Of a stretch of DNA of 64,000 bases, positions 34,451 through 47,303 are shown piece by piece; the stretch's first letter is position 1, and each line of letters starts with the position of its first letter. The notes under the pieces are model-generated. The model searched no databases. It saw nothing but the letters and a program-made list of their open reading frames with translations, and was not told the origin of the DNA. A program made the translations under genes and the position numbers. Source of the stretch: Apus apus (lineage: Eukaryota > Chordata > Aves > Apodiformes > Apodidae); assembly GCF_020740795.1 (NCBI RefSeq), contig NC_067282.1, positions 53,575,290 to 53,639,289 on the forward strand, read 5' to 3'.

Positions 34451-37400
34451 GGGAAGGGGTTAAAATAGCTTGTTCATGTGCAGGAGGGAGGGGAAAAAAA
34501 AAAAATCAAAGGTTTGTGCTTTGAGAGTGAGGACTTCTTGAGTCATTTTGCTATACTTGACACACTACTATTAGTCATTAGTATAATAATTATGTATACT
34601 TAGAAAGATCCGATTCTACTTACTTGGTTAGAGATTTTTAAAGCATTCCAATGGCAAAGGGTTTTTCTAGAGCTTCTGAAACTCAAGGCAACTCTTGGAG
34701 GGCACTTCCACAGTGTCCTGTGCATAACCCTGCCTGCCACAGTGCTTGGAAGCTGGATTTTTTTTTTCTGAGTGCTTCTGTGCCAAGTCTCCCACACTGA
34801 CATCTCCATCAAATGCATCTTCACATTTCCTTACCTCCAACAGGCAGCAAGGGAACTGAAGTCTTGGCAACCGTGGGGCTTTACAGGAGCCACTACATCG
34901 AAATATTTGCTTTTAAATCTTTGCTCCTTTCCTGTGTACAGATTAAAGCTGTGTAAGTAAGAGAGCTGTTGAACTTGCCCAAGGGAAATACCTAGGATCA
35001 GGTGGTTGTTTGTCCTTCTCCTAAAGCTTTCCCCATCATTGGATGCTTCTGCTCATGCCTGAAGTTCAGGTCTCAGCCTCTTTGAGGATGGAGGCCCTCA
35101 TTTACGTTCCTCAAATGTTTCTGGGTAGGGTAAAATTTAAAAGTAACCATCAGGGTTTTAGCCAGGTTTCACTTTGAATAGCTGGCTCACCTCAAAGCAA
35201 AACTGAGAAAAAGCCTTGAGCTGAGTCTGCTGCCTTTCAACCTTGGACTCGCGCACATCTTTGCTTGTTGTTGGAGTGAAATTATTCAGAGCCAATGCCC
35301 GCAGCCCTTGCTCCCGTTTGAAACCAGATGAAACAGCCTCGATTTCAGGGGTGAAACTGAGAGCAGGATTTGTGTCTGGTGGCTACCCCCACGTTTAGCT
35401 GGGGGAAATGCCGGCAGCGATCACCACTGACACTGAGCAAACCCGCTCTCACTTTCCATGCCCGCTCCCTCTGCCAAGCCACCGCTCTCGGGACACCGAT
35501 TTTTGGGGAGGGTTGGGCCTGGAGCCCTGGATCAGGCTGGGAAGTGCCAGACAGTGGGATTTTGGGGCTGGCGGAAGGTAATGGGTGTGCTGCATCAGGG
35601 AGCAAAACCCTCCCAGCGTGGTGTGGCTAAGGCTGGCACCCTCAATATTCTTCCCTGCGAAAGGCAAGAGGCAGTGGGGCTGTGAAAGGGGGGCTCACCC
35701 TCAAGAGCTCTTTCCCATGAAATTTCCCTTAGAAAAAATGTGGTTTTCTCATCCTGCAAATGCTTGGCAGCACCGTTTTGCCTCAGTGCTGTCACCACTT
35801 TGCAGATCTCGTAACACTGGTGGGCAGGTTTGGGACAGGCAAATCCTTTCCCTTTGCAGCTCATAAACCAGCGCTGCTTCTTCCCAACTGCTTTTATTTC
35901 ACTAGGGAAAGTTAATGCACCTGCAGCACCAGGTTAGTCACCAAGCCCCTGGTTTCCAACCACTTTCTCAGTTGCCAGGGCTTGCAGGAGGAAAGGCAGG
36001 AGGAGGTCCAGGGCTCTGCAGCGCAGGGGCCTTGGCCAGGAGGATGCTGCTGTACAGAGTATTTCTCAACCTTTATGTCCCCCTATTCTGCCAGTATAAA
36101 ACCCTGGGGCCCAGCAGGCTTTTCTGTCTCCCTGAGCGTTACCTGCATGTTCACAAGCTTGCAGGAGCATCATAACAATCTGTGTTTGTACACCCAGCCC
36201 CAGGCACTTCTGCAGCCATCCAGATTCCTGGCACCTCCCAGGATGTGGCAGGAGGTGAGGAAGTTAATATTGCTTCCTGGTAAACAAAAAGGCGCTGATA
36301 TATATGCTTTGTTTTAATTTATTGTCAGAGACAGTCTTTGTTTTTCAAGGTGAGGCGTGGGGGCTGGGAGAAGGAGGGAGGAAAGATGTCACTAGGAGGA
36401 AGCACAACATCCTGAGGACAGCAGAACCCTGATTTGTGGAGAACACCCCTGGGTGTTATGGCATTTGAAGGTGTCACTTGGTGCTAGGGCCCATGTGGTG
36501 TGGGAGAGCCCCAGACCTCACAGCCAGGGTCAACATGGATGCCTGTCCCAAGGGGTGGAGGAGATCTTCTTGGCAAGTGGGGAACATAAAGCCAAGGGAG
36601 GTGAAGGTCCCACAAGGCTCAGCTGGAGCGGGTGCCATCTCCAGTGTGCCTGCACTTCCTTCCCCTTGTAAGGAAATCTCCTAGAGAGGCTGCAGAGAAT
36701 AAATAAGAAAACCTCCATAATAAACACTTCGGTTCATTGGACTGAAACTATCAAAAGCCAGTGCAGCTTTACTGTGGTTTGTGTACATTTAATAAAATCT
36801 GCTTTTCATCTCCCTCTGAAGGCACGTGATCACAGTGATTGAAAGCAGGCCAGGAGAAGCATGAATGAAAACCCCACTGTAAGTGTGGGATAAACTCCAG
36901 TACAGGCAAGTTAGCTGCTGATTAGAGACTATAAACACTTGGACAGAAATAACAGGGCAAAAAAGGCATTGCTCATAGGAGCCACAGGAGAAGGTGGGCT
37001 GCAAACTGATACAAGGCTCCCTCTGGCACAAAACAGCCACAGCAGGGTCCTTCATTTGACATACAGGGAGGTCTGGGGACTAGTTCTTAAAGAACAAGCA
37101 AGAATCTCAAAGCATTTACCTTTGTATCACTTTTGACTGCTTTGCTGACAACTGGTGTGGTGAGATCAAAGCCAGGCAGAGAGAGGAGAAGGTGGCCCAG
37201 ATCTTCATTTTTATTTTTCAGGTATTCAGTCAAAATCTGGATGACCCACTTGTAGCCAGAAAGTGGTTTTTTTCAAGAAACGCAAATGACAGGCTTATTA
37301 AAGGCAATATGTATAGCAAGATTATTATCCAAGGAAAAAACTGGTTCCCACACAAGTGCTGTCTTTACAGATTACATACTAAATCCAAGTAATAAAATCA

Positions 37401-37694
37401 ATGGATCCATATTATGTTTTAATTTGGTGACCAAATGATCAGGCTTTATGAATAATATCAGTGGCATGTTGGGAAGGGGATGCTGGTGAGATCTATTCCA
37501 ACCCTTGCCTGACTTCTGAGTTAGCAAACAATGTTGCTTGCTAGAATTCAATGAGTTAGAGGCAAGTTTTAAGTATTACAGACTTGCCTTTCACAGGGAA
37601 TTAAACTAATCTTAGTTAATGCCTTAATCAACTGTAAAAATAAACTGTCAGAAAGAAATAAATGCTCCTCCCATAAATCCCCAAACACTTTAAG
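34451..37694. other. Intergenic DNA
   Basis: Unique-looking sequence with an A-run near 34494-34505. Numerous short open frames occur, none recognisable. No CR1 copy was seen. Confidence 0.55.
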
Positions 37695-38358
37695 TTCTAT
37701 GCACTGATATAGGTTAGGGGTTGACCTGCTAGAAAGCAGCCCTGTGGAGAAGGACCTTGGGGTCAAGAAAGCCAATAGTATCTCAGGATTAAGAACAGTG
37801 TGGCCTTCAGGTCAAGGGAGGTTCTCCTCCCCGTCTACTCTTCTCCTGTAAGACCACATCTGGAGTATTGTGTCCAATTCTGGGCTCCCCAGTTCTAGAG
37901 GGACAGGGATATAATGGAAAGAGTCCAGTGGAGAGCTAGGAGGATGATTAAGGGACAAACATCTGTCATACGAGGAAAGGCTAAGACATCTGGGTCTGTT
38001 TAGTCTTGAGAAGACTGAGAGGGGACCTTATTAATGTCTATGAATATCTGAAGGGGGGATGTCAAGAATGGGCCAGTCTCTTTTCAGTGGTGCCCTGTGA
38101 TAAGACAAGGGGAAATGGCACCAAGTTGCAACACAAGAAGTTCCACCTCAACATGAGGTCACTGTGAGAGTGACAGAGCACTGGAACAGGCTGCCCAGGG
38201 AGGTTGTGGAGTCTCCTTCACTGGAGACATTCAAGACCCGCCTGGACGCCTTCCTGTGTGATGTGCTCTGGGTGACCCTGCTCTGGCAGGGGGGTTGGAC
38301 TAGATGATCTTTCGAGGTCACTTCCAATGCCTAAGATTCTGTGATTCTACAATTCTAT
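37695..38358 (+). mobile_element. CR1 LINE fragment
   Basis: About 660 bp in sense orientation. It starts inside the ORF2 region encoding the C-terminus (GGGGTTGACCTGCTAGAAAG, then CTGGAGTATTGTGTCCAATT). It runs through AACAGGCTGCCCAGGGAGGT and ends with the 3' tail AGATTCTGTGATTCTACAAT. Frameshifts break the reading frame. Confidence 0.94.
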
Positions 38359-40204
38359 GCTGCTTGTGGCAATGTAAATGGCCTCAGCATTTAGGGCTTT
38401 TGAATCTATCCAGTAAAATTAAATTTATGACATTTTGACACTGTGGATATTTTGTTTCCTGAATTAAAATCTGTTTCTTGAACTGTATTTGTGTGAGTGA
38501 GATTCAGGATCTCTGGTTTCACCCACCACCACTAAGATATCTACAAAACAGGTGTCTTCATGGAGAAAAAAACAAACCACAAAACTCTAATATTGAGACC
38601 CAACCAGAGGAGCTGAGGAAAGACAAACCTCTGGAATTTCAGGTGGACAATAAAGTAGGGAAAAATTACAATCTGGGAGGCTGGACAGTGAGTTTAAAAA
38701 GAGCACAGCTCCATTTGCTGTTATTTCTCAGATTTGGGACATAATCCTGCTCTAATTTAAATCAACAGGAGTTTTGCTATTGACTTCAGAGGGACTAGAA
38801 TCAGGCACTTTGTCTGCTCCAGACCTGTTTTATTTGGAAATCTAACTTTTTAAAACACACACTTTTCTCTTAAAATGCACAAAGTAGAGCAAGTAATTAC
38901 ATTAGGCTCTACCTGAAGCTCCAGAGAATTAATACAAAGGCTGCTTGGCTCTTGCCAACTTTCACTATTACAGTTTTACTAGCACCATATGTAGCACTGC
39001 TTTACCTGCTTGTTTCACTTAGGGAAGTCATCAGGGGGTTAGTTGTTGGGGTTTTTTTGTTTGTTTTTGTTTTGTCTTGTGTTTTGTTTTTAAAGGAACA
39101 TGCAATATACACCAAAAAAATCTCCAGGGAGTGGGGGCCAGCTTGGTGGCCCGTATGTTCCTAGTATCAAAGAAATCAGAGTTGGAGCATGTCTGTTTGC
39201 TCAGCAGCCCCATCCTTTTTGCAAACGTGCAAGAGTTGGCTCAGGATAAAAAAAAGCTCTTTTGGGTGGTTTCTGTTGCTTGCAGTCATGCAAGAAACTG
39301 TGAAGGGAGATTTCTGTTCTTACTTTGAGCACGTCTGGGGCCAAAAAGGAAAGGAGCTGTGGGGTAGGGAGAGAACTGGCTGTGTCAGCTTTGAGACAGT
39401 GGAAATGCTGGGGGTGGTTTTCTGAGAACAGCCGGGAAAGGGGTTCTGCAGAAGAGAGTTTTCACCAGAAAAAGCAAATTCTGTGATTCTCATGCAACTA
39501 ATTCCAATGCAGGAGAAGAAGAAAATGCACAAGGTTTCACAGGAAGACCAAGGCGGGGATTATGCTCAGACAGACAGCTTTGCTAAGGCAGAGCTGCCAT
39601 CCACAGTGCTGCTGAAGCAGACCTCTGACAACCAGGAAATACAGAGGTGAGGTCTGAAGCAGAAAATGATGAGGGATTTGTCACCACTGAACTTGAAAAT
39701 AAGGTGACATCTTGCTGGAAGATGAGTTTTGAAGACTGAAGATTCTTGCAGATCCCTTGAACTTACCCAGAAGAGAATTTCTATTGCTCTGGGCTGAGGC
39801 AAGTAAGCAGTCACACTCGTGACAAGCTTCTTCTGGTTTCATCCCAGTTAAAACACCCTGTGTTCAAGCCAACAAGGCATTGGGCTCTGCCAATGTCCTT
39901 TAAGACCTTTGCACTTCACTGCAAAGTGGCCTATGATAGATATTCTGGTTGAGCTGGGTCATCCTCTACACAGTAAACAGACAAGGATCTGGTGTGCCTC
40001 ACTTGAGGTCCAAGTTGTGGAGGTTACATCAAGGGCAGCCTGTGAGGTTTTTTTTTAGCCCTGAGGATTGTCAGGCATGAGGTGGGCTATAAGAAGGTCT
40101 GGAAGTCCAATAGGTATCAGGAGGAAGCAGTGTTAGATGGAGGAGGGAGGGAAGGGGCAGAAAAAGGAAGAAAGGGCTGGGAAAAGGCGGGAAAGGTTGT
40201 AAAC
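38359..40204. other. Intergenic DNA
   Basis: Unique-looking, moderately A/T-rich sequence with a T/G-rich tract at 39042-39092. No gene is recognised. Confidence 0.55.
39042..39092 (-). repeat. T-rich tract with G runs (A/C-rich on - strand)
   Basis: GGGGTTTTTTTGTTTGTTTTTG and similar units. On the - strand this is the same A-rich, C-interrupted pattern seen at 2428, 9161, 47975 and 50268. Confidence 0.75.
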
Positions 40205-40762
40205 TCAATGAGAGTTCCTTACCCTCTGCTTTTGTGAGACCCCACCTGGAGTACTGTGTCCAATTCTGGAGCCCCCAACACAGGAAGGATGTGAAGCTGT
40301 TGGAGCGAGTCCAGAGAAGGGCGCCTTGAAGATGATCAGAGGGCTTAAGCACCTCTCCTGTGCAGACAGGCTGAGGGAGTTGAGGTTGTTCAGCCTGCAG
40401 AAGAGAAGGCTTTGGGGTGACCTTCCAGTGACCTTCCAGAACCTGAAGGGCCTACAGGAAAGCTGGGGAGGGACTTTTTACAAGAGCATTTAGTGATAGG
40501 ACAAGAGGTAATGCTTTTAAACTGGAAAAGAGGAGATTTAGGTTAGACATTAGGAAGAAATTCTTTAGTGTGAGGGTGGTGAGACACTGGAACAGGTTGC
40601 CCCGGGAAGCTGTGGCTGCTTCCTCCCTGGAAGTGTTACGGGCCAGGCTGGATGGGGCTTTGAGCAACCTGGTCTAGTGGGAGGTGCCTATACTTGGGGC
40701 AAGGGAGTTAGAACTGGATGACCTTTAAGGTCCCTTCCAACCCAAACCATTCTATGTTTTTA
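40205..40762 (+). mobile_element. CR1 LINE fragment
   Basis: About 550 bp in sense orientation with all CR1 3' landmarks: ACCTGGAGTACTGTGTCCAA, TTGTTCAGCCTGCAGAAGAG, TTAGGTTAGACATTAGGAAG, then GGTCCCTTCCAACCCAAACC and ATTCTATG. It is among the least diverged copies in the window. Confidence 0.95.
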
Positions 40763-41367
40763 TTAAGGTTCAAGTTGTTTCTCAAAGATGAGTTTGATGA
40801 TTGACTACAGCGTATGGATAGCTTCTGCTAACTAAACAGAAGATTCACCAGATCAAAAACTCCATCAGTGGGCTCCAACTTATTTCAGGCAGTCACAAAA
40901 CAAGGTTTTGTCTTCAGAAGATAACTGGTATTGGCTACTCCTGGAGTCACAGAGAAAAATAAAAGTATTTGAGTGGAAAGGTTAAAGGTTGAAGACACAG
41001 CTTTCACTCTCCTTTGAAGTCTCCTATGTCATAGTCCACAAGGTGTGTATGGTTTTCAGGGGGGTTACTGCCAGTACACTACTCTGCAATTCACAAGAAC
41101 ATTGAGCCATGATCACCATAAAGCACCATGGTTTGGAAGTCGGATATTGGTGGCTTTAAGACACTGGCTACCAAAGGCTGACAGGTTTTGTTGCAAACTT
41201 GTTTCTGAACCCCAGTATAGCCTCATACAAACCTATGAGGAAGAGCTAGGCTGGGCCCAGCCCTCAGGAGCCAGGATCTGGCAGATCTGCGCTCTCTCTC
41301 TGACCAAGGTGAACTGACTGATGGTTTGGGACATGCTTCCCTCTTGCTCCAGGGAAAGGACCAGAGA
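40763..41367. other. Intergenic DNA
   Basis: About 600 bp of unique-looking sequence between two CR1 fragments of opposite orientation. Nothing recognisable. Confidence 0.5.
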
Positions 41368-41866
41368 ATCACAGAAACGATGATTGGATGGGACTGTTGG
41401 AGGTCATCCAGTCCAATCCCCCATTGCAGCAGGTCTACCACCAACATTTTACTATTAAGTCAGCCTTCATTTAGCTAAGTCATAAAAAGTCTCCAAGGAA
41501 GGAGCCTCCACCACCTCTCTGGAGCACCTGGTGGAGAATGTTTCCCTAATGGCCAACTTGAACTTACCCATCTGACTTGAGTGGCTGTTGCCCCTTGTTG
41601 TGTCCTCGGGCACCACCAAGAAGAGTTTGGCTCTGTTGTTTTTGTACCTGCTCTCCAGGCAGCCACAAGCTGCTGTTCGGTCACCCTTTGGGGCTTCTCT
41701 TCACTAGGCAAAACAAGCCCAGCTCCCTCCACCTCCCTCACGCTGCACGTGCGCTCCAGACCCCTGGCCATGGTGGCAACCCTCAGCCAGACCTGTCCAG
41801 GTTTTCCACATCCCCCTGAAGCAGAAGTCCCAAAGTGGGTGCAGTACTCCAGGTGCAGTCCCACCA
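41368..41866 (-). mobile_element. CR1-derived fragment, inverted-repeat arm A
   Basis: Reverse-oriented CR1 3' region. Its 3' part (41368-41477) is diverged from the related element at 46255-47303. From 41478 to 41866 it is nearly identical to the reverse complement of that element. Positions 41565-41866 match without a single difference. The match stops sharply at 41866, after TGCAGTCCCACCA. Confidence 0.85.
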
Positions 41867-44800
41867 CTACTGGGAAGGGAAAGTGCATGGTGCCAGCTCT
41901 TGCAGCCACAGCCTTATTTTGTGGGCCAATGCATGGTGTGGGCACCACCATGTCTCCATTCACGTTCCCACCACTGGCTTTTGGTCAAAGGAGGTCAAAA
42001 GGGTTGATGTAAACTAGGAGAAATGGGGCACTTTCAGTTACAGCTGAAGCTCTGGTGACAAAGCACCAGAACCCTCTCCTCAGGATCTGCATGTAATTAG
42101 CCATGCTTATTCAGTAAATCAGAGCAGCACCCAACTTGTGTCCTCCTGTTCCTTGAGTTCGTGTTTCTGTCTAAGGCTTTACCAAAACATACTTTTATAT
42201 CCTAATTTCCTTATAGTAAACCCCTCACTCTGTCGTTCATCGATACCAAGTGGTGTACATGTAAGAGCAGGCTAATATTATGTATATATTACCAGCTTTA
42301 TGAGCTCAAGAATTACAATGTGCTTGCTTTATTTAGGTGGTAAACTTTTTTAATGAGTCTGGAGGGTCCTTTATATAAAAGTAGTGACTTGCTTGGAATC
42401 TCTTTCCATGTTTATTAGAAATGTGTTTTATTTTACCATGAAAAAAAGCCAAGGAAACATGCAGCCTTAAAGTCTAATGAAGTAGTTACCCATGCAGTCA
42501 AAGTTCATAAATTTTAAATACATTTAATTTATAAATTGAAAACATAGCTTGCACTGGCTTTTTCAAGATTATTGCTTGCCACAGGGGTTTGAAGATAGTT
42601 GCTGGGCTGTGTTTTTCTTTCAAGGCCGAGACTGAATCTTCACTGTTTGATCACAGGCATTCTTATGTTTTTAAGGGAAAAAAAAAAGTATTTCTCTTTA
42701 AAATATTAAAAATCACAACCCAGCTTGCAGCCTCTTTGTTCTCAACTCAGATAAGACTTGCTTTCGAGCTGCCACTTAATAGAGAGCTCTTTCTCATGGT
42801 GAGAAACCCTTTGTCCCTCTGGAGACCTTTTTTCCAAGCTAATTGCAGAGTGCAGTCCCTGCAGTGGCACTCAGAGCCAGATTTCAGTCTCACACCAATA
42901 AAACCTCAGTGCCAGCCTGGCTTAGGAGCCCAGCCCCTAGGAAAAGGGAATTCAGGGAAGGGTGGGAAGGAAGATGCCAGTTCCCCACTTTTGCCCTCTG
43001 CAGTCCTCAGGCTGCTCATCCGTCCCTCATGAGCAGCTCTGATGGCAAAAGCTCTGTCATAAATTATCCTACTTGCAAAGCAGTCTTGGGTGCAAAACAT
43101 GCCATAGGGATGGCTGGCATTTGGCAGGGCTCTGCCTGCATTGGGAGGAGGCAAGAGGAGGGCACCAGCCTTATGCCTGCTGGGATTTCCACCAGACACC
43201 CCACTGCCTTGCACCAGTGCCACCACAAAGTGAGCCAGCAGCTAGATGACAACTGCAGGATTGCTGCTTGTTGATTCAGAGTCAGTTCTGGAGCTTCAAA
43301 TAATTTTAGATGGATGTTACAGAAACAGGAATGTGCCTGTGACAAGGGAAAGCATCAAGCCCACAGGATTTTATATGGACAATCTCCCCAGGCTTCTTTC
43401 AGCAATGCACCAGTATAGGTGAATGAAACAGGGTAGCAGGGCTCATCTTCCCCAGTTCCATGCCTCCAAACTGGTCAGTTATACCTAAGCCAGTTCAGAA
43501 AGATATTTCTCTCACCTAGCCTCCAGTGATGGACTGGCCACAGCATCCCTCACCCTGTGGGTCCCTGTCCTAACATTTAAAAATATTTTTCCTACACGGA
43601 TCTCACGTAAGGGCCATTTCTGCATGTCTCATCCAGACAACTCCATCCTTATCTGCACAGGCACCTCCAAGGATTTCTGCCCCACCACTTCTCCCCTCTC
43701 CTCCCTCCCTGGCCCCACAGCCCCCACCTCGCTGCCGAGCCAGCGTCACACGCCAGGCCCAGACAGCGCAGGGAGCGGGGCTGGTAATTGGAAAGGGGAG
43801 TAGCCAAGCACCAAAGCTTATCAACCAGCAGCAGGGGAGAGCTTAGCAGGCATCCTCAGGAACCTGGCCCCAGGTCTGGAGTGGGCTGGCAGCCTGTTGC
43901 TCAGTGGCACAGGGGGAGACATGCGTGGCTGCTCCACTCGAAGCAGGGACTGCCATGATGAAGGGAGGGGATGGCTGGTCGGCCTGTGCAGCCTCCTCTT
44001 TTTGCCAGGGCTGCTGAGAGAGAGCAGGGTGGGAGGGGGAAACCAGCCCAGCTCAGGGCACCCGTGCTCCCCAGGTGCTTTCAGGGTAGCCATAGGTATG
44101 AGGTATGGCTTCTTGGCCACTGAAGTGCCACCAAGAGCTGTCGCTATGCACGCAGAAGTAGCAGCTGTTTCCTCATATATCTTTTATTCATTAAACAAGG
44201 AGTCTAAATATAGCCCTGACCAGCGCCAGCAAGAGCTGGTGGGTGCCCTCTGTGGTTGGGTCTATGCTGCCTGCCTACCTGCAGCCCTGGTTTTCTGCAC
44301 CAGAGCCTTCATTTTGCCAGTGCCCTCTGCTCTCAACCCTGGGGCAGAGGGATAATTTGCATTACAGGTTGTTACCCCGCACACAGGAAAAGCTTGCAGC
44401 CTCAGGAACAGAGCCAGAACAGTCCTCCCATGCTTCTGCTAGCCTGCAGTACCCTGTGCAGTCCTCCCCTCCATCCTTACACTACCAGGTCATATCACTC
44501 CTGTCTGGATGTTGGGACACACCAGGCTCTTGCTGTGGCCAACATGGGTAAAACACAGGAGTTCAAAGCACAGCTCCTTTTGCAGGAGTTGTTCTCACTC
44601 ATTACCCCAGATGGGTCCATCGGAAGCCCCCCGGTCCCAACAGGGGACTATTTTATCTTTCCAAGGAGGTAAAGTAGGAAATTATTATCTTTGCTGAAGG
44701 CTGGGAAACATTCAGAGTGTATCAGAAATATCTGATATTTTCATAGTCTGTGTCCCTTGGCTTCAGTTGAGGCTTGATGCTGGGTAGCAGTGTCTACACA

Positions 44801-46254
44801 CCTATCAACCACTCACTGCCAGCCAACACTCCCCCCTTCACACAGAAATTTATTAAAAATAGTGGGCAAGAAGAGGGAAGACACCTCGTGTCCCTCTGTG
44901 GATTTTAGGCTACACCCCAGATGTAGCTTCTGTAGGAGTCACATGTGTCCATCCCTTTTCCCAGAGCTGTAATAAATGAAAAAGTTAGTCAAGGGAGAAA
45001 ATTGAATGCATATTTGCACTTTGTCTGACAAAGAAAAAGGTTATGGATGTTTAAAAGTTTGTTCTCATATTCTAGGTAAAGGAATATAGTTGCAACTTCC
45101 TACATCTTGAAATATGATGTCATTTATCAGCTTAATATTGATTTCATGTTTTGTCAGTTCCTACCAAAACAGACTTTCCAATGCAGTAAAAATTCTACAT
45201 AGACTCCAAAGCTCCTTGGAGGAGCAGTCCACAATGAGCTTTTGTCATCTCTCAGTGCATCTGTCTTGGAGTGCATCTTTCCTTGGAGTCAATGGAAGAA
45301 CACACTTTCCTATGCCTTGCATTCCTTCTACTACAATACTTGAGGGAGCACAGCGTTTTATGGAGATAAAAGCTTGTAAGTGGCATGATAGTCTCATCAG
45401 ATGTAATCTGCCTTTTAGTGAACGGCCTCACATCCATCCTCCCTTGCCCACAGATAATTTTTCTCGGTAGCTGGAAATCTAACTCTCCATTTCTCAATTC
45501 TTCTCTTGGGATAACAGTATATAATAAAAAAAAAGTCAGTGAGCAAATATGTGGTGGTGAAGCCAAAGGAATTGTGTTCTTTTGAGACAAAACTCTCTTT
45601 ACTTACAGCTGAGTAGACAGAGATTAAGTTATAAGGATTCTGGGCTCCTTGCCAATTCATCCCCATCTGCTTGTCAGGAACAAAGGCTTCGTTATTTGGC
45701 TCGGTAAGAGACAGGGCAGTGGGCCATGGCTGTGCCCTCCCACAGGTGTTTCCCCACCCAAAGGAGCTGCTTTTGCCTGGGACTGCCAGCACTCATGCTC
45801 CGTGTCAGTGACAGAGGGAGGGCCAGGGCTGGCTTGCTAGTAGAGGTGGGCACTACTCAAGAAAAAAACCACCTGGATAGAAGAGAAATGAATGAAGATG
45901 GGTATGTGAGGCTTACGGAAATAATAATAATAAAAAGGTAGGTGTGGGAAATGAAGAAAGTCAAGAAAATGGGTTTTTCAGTGTGCCTGTGAGATCAAAG
46001 CTCATGGAGTCACAGAGATACAGGCTGACAGACCATGGGGACTATGAGCAACTGGAAGAGTTGGTTGTTCCTGGAGCTATGTGACTGTTTAACCAGCATA
46101 CTGTGAAACATGTGAGAAGTTACAAGTGCAAGCCCAAGAACCACATACCCTTCCCACAGCCTCAACATCAGCCTCTTTCTGGATCTTGTCCTGTGTATGA
46201 GAAAGCAAGCTGAAATGAGAAGGAGCCTTGACTGAGTGCCAGGCATGACACTTA
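41867..46254. other. Intergenic DNA between the inverted CR1 arms
   Basis: No gene is recognised. The stretch holds A/T-rich unique sequence at 42.0-42.6 kb and more GC-rich sequence at 42.8-44.7 kb with overlapping meaningless frames. A short ATA trinucleotide run lies near 45921. Confidence 0.55.
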
Positions 46255-47303
46255 GGTTTGGAATCTCAGGAAGCCTGGGATGAGTATGTGTTGAATGGTC
46301 CAATGCCTGTTTTACTGTCAGGTGGTTTGAAAACTGCTTGGACCATTGGGATAAAAAGGCAGTGAACATCATCTTGATGACCATTTGGTAGCTAGTAACA
46401 AGCAGAGTGCCCCAAGGGTTGATATTGGTGCCAGTATCATTCCTATTCTCATCAAAGTCCTAAATGAGGAGGCACAATGCACATCTGTAAATATATAATG
46501 CTCAGATGGATCTGTGGATCATGCAAAACTAAGAGAATGGCTGACAAACTGAATAGTAGATTGTCAATAGATAGACCTCAAAAACCTGAGGACTGCACCA
46601 GCAGAAATCCCATGAAGTCAAAGATGTGAAAAGTTCTGCAGCTGGAACAGAATAACCCCAAGCTGGGAAGTAACAGCTCTGTTGAAACAGACCTGGGGAT
46701 TGTGGTTGGTGACAAGAGGAATATGAGTGCAAATAACTGCAAATTGAATGCTCAGCAGTGCTGGAAGGAGGGTGGCCAACAGATTGAACTGAACATCTGC
46801 CTGGCACTGGTGGGACTGCACCTGGAGTACTGCACCCACTTTGGGACTTCTGCTTCAGGGGGATGTGGAAAACCTGGACAGGTCTGGCTGAGGGTTGCCA
46901 CCATGGCCAGGGGTCTGGAGCGCACGTGCAGCGTGAGGGAGGTGGAGGGAGCTGGGCTTGTTTTGCCTAGTGAAGAGAAGCCCCAAAGGGTGACCGAACA
47001 GCAGCTTGTGGCTGCCTGGAGAGCAGGTACAAAAACAACAGAGCCAAACTCTTCTTGGTGGTGCCCGAGGACACAACAAGGGGCAACAGCCACTCAAGTC
47101 AGATGGGTAGGTTCAAGTTGGCCATTAGGGAAACGTTCTCCACCAGGTGCTCCAGAGAGGTGGTGGAGGCTCCTTTCTTGGAGGCTTTTTATGACTCGGC
47201 TGGATAAAGGCACGACTGACCTAACAGTGTATTACTGGTGGTAGTCCTGTTTTGATTGGTGTGATCTTTAGTGTCCCATCCAACCACCATTTCTGTGATT
47301 CTG
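46255..47303 (+). mobile_element. Long, old CR1 LINE fragment, contains inverted-repeat arm B
   Basis: About 1.05 kb in sense orientation. The 5' part is a heavily decayed reverse-transcriptase region (GTGGTTTGAAAACTGCTTGG, GTGCCCCAAGGGTTGATATT, GCAAAACTAAGAGAATGGCT). The middle (46808-about 47195) is the arm shared with 41478-41866. The 3' end decays again and finishes CATTTCTGTGATTCTG. The 5' boundary is approximate because divergence is high. Confidence 0.8.

Noticed and set aside
46702-47244. 180-codon open frame on the + strand
   Set aside because: Lies within a decayed CR1 element. Near-identical open frames at 41475-41963 are the inverted copy, so the repeat explains both.
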